In this document: piece by piece, positions 60,717 to 64,000 of the stretch
How the letters are laid out: each line of letters begins with the position of its first letter
Numbering within the stretch: the stretch's first letter is position 1
Translations under genes and position numbers: made by a program
Notes under the pieces: model-generated
What the model saw: only the letters and a program-made list of their open reading frames with translations
Told to the model about the DNA's origin: nothing
Database searches by the model: none
From: Acidimicrobiaceae bacterium
GTDB lineage: Bacteria > Actinomycetota > Acidimicrobiia > Acidimicrobiales > Aldehydirespiratoraceae
Assembly: GCA_009837445.1 (NCBI GenBank)
Contig: VXTM01000015.1
Coordinates: 18,301 to 82,300 of the forward strand
DNA: 64,000 bases
Direction of reading: 5' to 3'

Positions 60717-61742
60717 ATGGCACAGCGCATGGCTCTGTATTTTCAGGACAAGCACCCCATCGGCTACGAGATCGAGATGGCCCAGTACGCCGAGGAGCGG
60801 GGCTTCAGCGAGATCTGGCAGGCCGACACCCGGCTGGCCCGCGACTGCGTGGTGCTGATGAGCGCCCTGCTGGCGTCGACAGACCGGCTTCGCATCGCCA
60901 GCGGGGTGCTGCCCATCTACACCCGCAACCCGGCGGTGATCGCGGCCACATGGAGCACCATGCACGAGCTTGCCGGACCCGCGCCCGACGGCGGCAGCCG
61001 GGTGATGCTGGGGCTCGGCGCCTGGTGGGAGCCGATCGCCGGACGGGTCGGGGCCGGGCGGCGCAAGCCGCTCACCGCCATGCGCGAGAACGTCGAGGCG
61101 ATCAGGGCCCTGTTCACCATGGAAGAGGTCACCTACGAGGGCGAGTTCGTCCATCTCGACCGGGTCAGCCTCGATGTGGCCTACGGCGACACCTCGCCCC
61201 GCGACATCCCCATCTACATCGGTGCCACCGGCCCGAAGATGCTGGAGCTGACCGGCGAGATCGCCGACGGGGCGATGCTCAATTACGTGGTGCCGGTCGA
61301 CTACATCCGCGACGCGGTCGCCCGTGTCTCCATCGGGGCCGCGAAGTCGGGGCGCACCATCGACGACATCGACCGGCCGGAGCTGCTGATCTGCTCGCTG
61401 TCCGAGGACGATCCTGATCTGGCCCTGCTGACCGGCAAGTCGCTGGTGGCGTACTACCTGGGCACCGAGCCCCACATCATGGCCGCCTCCGGCGCCGACC
61501 CCGAGCTGATTGACCGCGTCAAGGAGGTGGTCGGCTGGCCGGCCACCGAGGCCGACTACTACAAGGCGGCTCCCCTCATCGGCGACGACCTGGTGCGGGG
61601 CATCATGGCTGTCGGCTCCGCCTCGGAATGCCGCGACAAGGTGGCCGAGTTCATCGACGCCGGTGTCACCTGCCCCGTGCTCTACCCGCTGATGGACAAC
61701 ATGGAGCCGGTGATCGACGCCTTCGCCCACTGGTCGCCCTGA
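60717..61742 (+). CDS. LLM-class flavin/F420-dependent oxidoreductase
   Basis: The 341-residue TIM-barrel protein has the luciferase-like pattern [40 protein letters not shown], and [13 protein letters not shown], with a [20 protein letters not shown] block near the cofactor. Actinobacterial members mostly use F420. Its stop is 1 bp before the amidohydrolase start, so the two are probably cotranscribed. Confidence 0.82.
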   Translation: MAQRMALYFQDKHPIGYEIEMAQYAEERGFSEIWQADTRLARDCVVLMSALLASTDRLRIASGVLPIYTRNPAVIAATWSTMHELAGPAPDGGSRVMLGLGAWWEPIAGRVGAGRRKPLTAMRENVEAIRALFTMEEVTYEGEFVHLDRVSLDVAYGDTSPRDIPIYIGATGPKMLELTGEIADGAMLNYVVPVDYIRDAVARVSIGAAKSGRTIDDIDRPELLICSLSEDDPDLALLTGKSLVAYYLGTEPHIMAASGADPELIDRVKEVVGWPATEADYYKAAPLIGDDLVRGIMAVGSASECRDKVAEFIDAGVTCPVLYPLMDNMEPVIDAFAHWSP

Positions 61743-61743
61743 T

Positions 61744-63114
61744 GTGACCGATCTGCTCATTCATGGTGGTGCGGTGGTCACTGTGGACGACACCGGCACG
61801 ATCCATGACCCGGGCTGGGTGTACGTCCGGGGCAACCGGGTGGCCGAGGTGGGGGCGCGGGAGCCGCCGTCGAGCCGTCTGCGACAGGCGACGGAGGCGA
61901 TCGACGCCGCCGGCTGCGCGGTCATGCCGGGGATGACCAATGCCCACACCCACCTGTTCCAGACGTTGTTCCGGGGCCTGGCCGACGACAAGGCCCTGCT
62001 CGACTGGCTGAGAGACTGCATCTGGCCGGCCGCCGTCCATCTCGACGCCGAGACTGCCGGAGCCGCGGCCATGGTCGGGCTGGTCGAGAACCTGCGGGGT
62101 GGGGCCACCTCGGTCATCGACCACCAGTACATCCATACCGACGAGGGCATCAACGACGCCGTGTGCCGGGCGGCCGACGAGCTGGGAGTCCGGTTCCTGC
62201 TGGCCCACGGCTGGGCCGACCGCAACTACCACCCGAGGATGGAGCAGACCGCCGAGCAGGCTGTCGCCCGGGCCGACGCGGCCCGGCGCCGCTGGGACGG
62301 CCACGACGACGATCGCATCCGGGTGGAGCTGGCGCCGCTGATCCCCTGGGGATGCTCCGACGAAGCCATGCGCACCACCGTGGCCGCCGCCCGCAGCTGG
62401 GGCCGCGGCACCCATATCCATTGCGCTGAGACCGCGGTCGAGGTTGATATGAGCCTCGAAGAGCGGGGTACGCGCCATGTGACCTGGCTCGACTCGCTGG
62501 GAGTGCTGGGTCCCGACATGCAGCTCGCCCACAGTGTCTGGCTCGACGACGACGAGCTTGACCTGATCGCGGCGACCGGCTCGGTGGTGGTCCACTGCCC
62601 GGTCTCGAACATGTACCTGGCCTCGGGCGTGGCCCGTGTGCCCGAGATGCGGGCCCGCGGCATCACGGTCGCGCTGGCCAGCGACGGTCCGGGCAGCAAC
62701 AACCGCCAGGACATGTTCGAGGTGCTCAAGGCCACGGTGCTGCTCCAGAAGGTGCATCACCTCAACCCGCTGCTGCTGCAACCGGCCGATGTGCTGCATC
62801 TGGCCTGCCGCAACGGTGCGGCTGCCTTCGGGCTGCCCGGCGCCTTCGGCATGGTGGCCCCCGGGCAGCGCGCCGACCTGCTGGTGGTCGACCTGGGGTC
62901 GCCGCTGGTGGCGCCGGTTCACCGGGTTCCCAGCGCTCTCGTCTACAACGCCTCTCCCCGGGATCTGCGAGACGTCGTGGTGGACGGCCGGATCCTTCTG
63001 CGGGCCGGTGAGCTGGTCGTCGCCGACGAGCACCAGATCATGGCCGAGGCCAACGCCGCCGCCCGCCGCCTCTTCACCCGAGCCGGCATAGCCTCCCGCG
63101 TCACCCGGAGCTAA
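61744..63114 (+). CDS. amidohydrolase-family deaminase (TrzN/AtzB/8-oxoguanine-deaminase-like)
   Basis: The 456-residue metal-dependent hydrolase has the metal motif NAHTHLFQTLFRG, later His residues in HIHCAETAVEVD and AHSVWLDDDEL, and the catalytic Asp in ASDGPGSNNRQD. These features are shared by s-triazine hydrolases and guanine-type deaminases that act on N-heterocycles. The adjacent molybdenum-hydroxylase genes (63179 onward) also commonly act on N-heterocycles. The GTG at 61744 is used. Confidence 0.82.
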   Translation: MTDLLIHGGAVVTVDDTGTIHDPGWVYVRGNRVAEVGAREPPSSRLRQATEAIDAAGCAVMPGMTNAHTHLFQTLFRGLADDKALLDWLRDCIWPAAVHLDAETAGAAAMVGLVENLRGGATSVIDHQYIHTDEGINDAVCRAADELGVRFLLAHGWADRNYHPRMEQTAEQAVARADAARRRWDGHDDDRIRVELAPLIPWGCSDEAMRTTVAAARSWGRGTHIHCAETAVEVDMSLEERGTRHVTWLDSLGVLGPDMQLAHSVWLDDDELDLIAATGSVVVHCPVSNMYLASGVARVPEMRARGITVALASDGPGSNNRQDMFEVLKATVLLQKVHHLNPLLLQPADVLHLACRNGAAAFGLPGAFGMVAPGQRADLLVVDLGSPLVAPVHRVPSALVYNASPRDLRDVVVDGRILLRAGELVVADEHQIMAEANAAARRLFTRAGIASRVTRS

Positions 63115-63178
63115 GCGGAGGCGGACGGCCGGGCTCCGCTGCGAGATTCGAGGCCGCGGACCGCTAGCGTTTTCTGCC

Positions 63179-63919
63179 GTGCCTCTCGTGATCGCGTACC
63201 ACCGACCTGCGTCCCTGGACGAGGCGCTCGACCTGCTGAGTTCGCCTCGGCGGGTGGCCCTCGCTGGCGGGACGAAACTAAACGCCGACCGTGAGCCCTC
63301 CGATCTGGAGGCCGTCGACCTGCAGGCGCTCGGTCTGGATCAGGTAGCCGCGGCCGGCGCCGGGCAGGTGCGCCTGGGGGCCACCGCCACCCTCGACGCG
63401 GTCCGCCGCTGTGAGTTGCTGCCCGAGTCGTTGAGGGAGCTGGTCCGGGCCGAGCAGCCGTCCACCCTGCGGACGCTGGCCACGGTGGGCGGCCTCGTAG
63501 CCAAGGCTTCGGGCGAGAGCCTGCTGCTGGCCGCCATGCTGGCTCATGAGGCCCGGGTGGCGCTGGCGGGCCCCGGCGACGCCGGATCTTCCGAGCGCGG
63601 TCTCGGAGAGTTGCTGGCCGCCGGGCTGGCGCCGGGCTCGCTGATCACCGCAGTGACCGTCGATCCTTCGGGGAGCACCGCGGTGTCCCGGACGGGCCGC
63701 ACACCCGCTGACGTGCCCATTGTCGCGGCCTACGGGCGCCGAACCGACGGCTTCGTGGCCATGGCGCTCACCGGCGTGGCTGACCATCCTGTGCTGGTGG
63801 ATGTGCACGACCCGACCGCGGGCCTGGACCCGGCGGGGGATTTCAGAGGCAGCCGCGAGTACCGCCTACATCTGGCGGGCACGCTCACGGCCCGGGTCAT
63901 GCAGGAGCTGTACCCATGA
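63179..63919 (+). CDS. FAD-binding subunit of a xanthine dehydrogenase/CoxM-family molybdenum hydroxylase
   Basis: The 246-residue protein has the FAD site ALAGGTKLNAD and the second site STLRTLATVGGLVAK, plus a C-terminal CO_deh_flav-like region. It is short for the family (usually about 280), mainly through shorter loops. It overlaps the next gene (ATGA), which begins a 2Fe-2S subunit. The large molybdopterin subunit would lie outside the window. Confidence 0.8.
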   Translation: MPLVIAYHRPASLDEALDLLSSPRRVALAGGTKLNADREPSDLEAVDLQALGLDQVAAAGAGQVRLGATATLDAVRRCELLPESLRELVRAEQPSTLRTLATVGGLVAKASGESLLLAAMLAHEARVALAGPGDAGSSERGLGELLAAGLAPGSLITAVTVDPSGSTAVSRTGRTPADVPIVAAYGRRTDGFVAMALTGVADHPVLVDVHDPTAGLDPAGDFRGSREYRLHLAGTLTARVMQELYP

Positions 63920-64000
63920 CCATCGACGTCACCTTCGAGCTCAACGGCGCTGCGGTCACGCTGGCCGTGGAACCCCACCACACCCTGCGGGAGGCTCTGC
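63916..64000 (+). CDS. [2Fe-2S]-binding subunit of molybdenum hydroxylase, partial
   Basis: Only the first 28 codons are in the window: an N-terminal beta-hairpin (DVTFELNGAAVTLAVEP, then HHTLREAL), the standard start of CoxS/XdhC-type 2Fe-2S subunits. The cluster cysteines lie beyond the edge. The start overlaps the FAD-subunit stop by four bases. Confidence 0.72.
   Translation, partial: MTIDVTFELNGAAVTLAVEPHHTLREAL

Noticed and set aside
60227-61742. Possible Rut-type pyrimidine degradation unit, because a Rid protein and an LLM oxidoreductase (compare RutC and RutA) are adjacent.
   Set aside because: The two genes are divergent, the Rid protein lacks the catalytic Arg, the LLM protein is of the F420 type, and no other rut gene is present.
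63179-64000. Form I CO dehydrogenase (coxMS).
   Set aside because: The medium and small subunits alone cannot separate CO dehydrogenase from other molybdenum hydroxylases, and the large subunit is outside the window.

Overview
The window is high-GC DNA with densely packed, often overlapping genes and many GTG or TTG starts. It carries mshA (mycothiol biosynthesis, an actinobacterial trait) and flavin/F420-type oxidoreductases. I infer an aerobic, heterotrophic actinobacterium, most likely Acidimicrobiia-like. No rRNA, tRNA, CRISPR array, transposase or phage gene is visible.

Layout. 1-4064: housekeeping genes (DUF2237, M48-type peptidase, histidine phosphatase, MoaD/ThiS protein, mshA, YbjN protein). 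4335-10124: an operon for a quinol:cytochrome c oxidoreductase with split b6/subunit-IV-type cytochrome b, Rieske protein, diheme cytochrome c, a ferredoxin and two unknown membrane proteins. 10128-25878: a complete 14-gene complex I operon (nuoABCDEFGHIJKLMN) that runs on directly from the bc genes. 25915-29552: a PhyH dioxygenase, a CPA2 antiporter with CBS domains, a STAS protein and a small membrane protein. 29629-40235: a second complex I operon with 11 subunits (A,B,C,D,H-N) and no NADH-oxidising E/F/G module. 40338-43603: a mazEF-like toxin-antitoxin pair, an unusual P450 and a MidA/NDUFAF7-type methyltransferase. 43661-56085: a P450/dehydrogenase/CMD operon, divergent from a four-gene carnitine/gamma-butyrobetaine-type degradation operon, followed by a quaternary-amine ABC transporter with a tandem-fused permease. 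56175-64000: creatininase-family protein, beta-propeller lipoprotein, DinB, PPOX, flavodoxin-fold oxidoreductase, Rid protein, LLM oxidoreductase, amidohydrolase and the start of a molybdenum-hydroxylase operon.

How the parts work together. The first 40 kb is an electron-transport island: two proton-pumping quinone reductases feed the quinone pool and a b6f-like complex oxidises it. The 11-subunit complex must take electrons from something other than a NuoEFG module; ferredoxin and F420H2 are candidates. In the 46-56 kb region, a ligase, dehydrogenase, hydratase, thioesterase and L-carnitine dehydrogenase, together with a betaine-type importer, fit import and stepwise conversion of gamma-butyrobetaine or carnitine towards glycine betaine.

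The most unusual sequence structure is a family of about 100-bp palindromic elements in the first nuo operon. One copy lies at the nuoD/nuoE junction, where a 15-bp stop/start motif is duplicated around it. One lies between nuoF and nuoG. One lies in frame inside nuoG, where it encodes exactly 33 residues.
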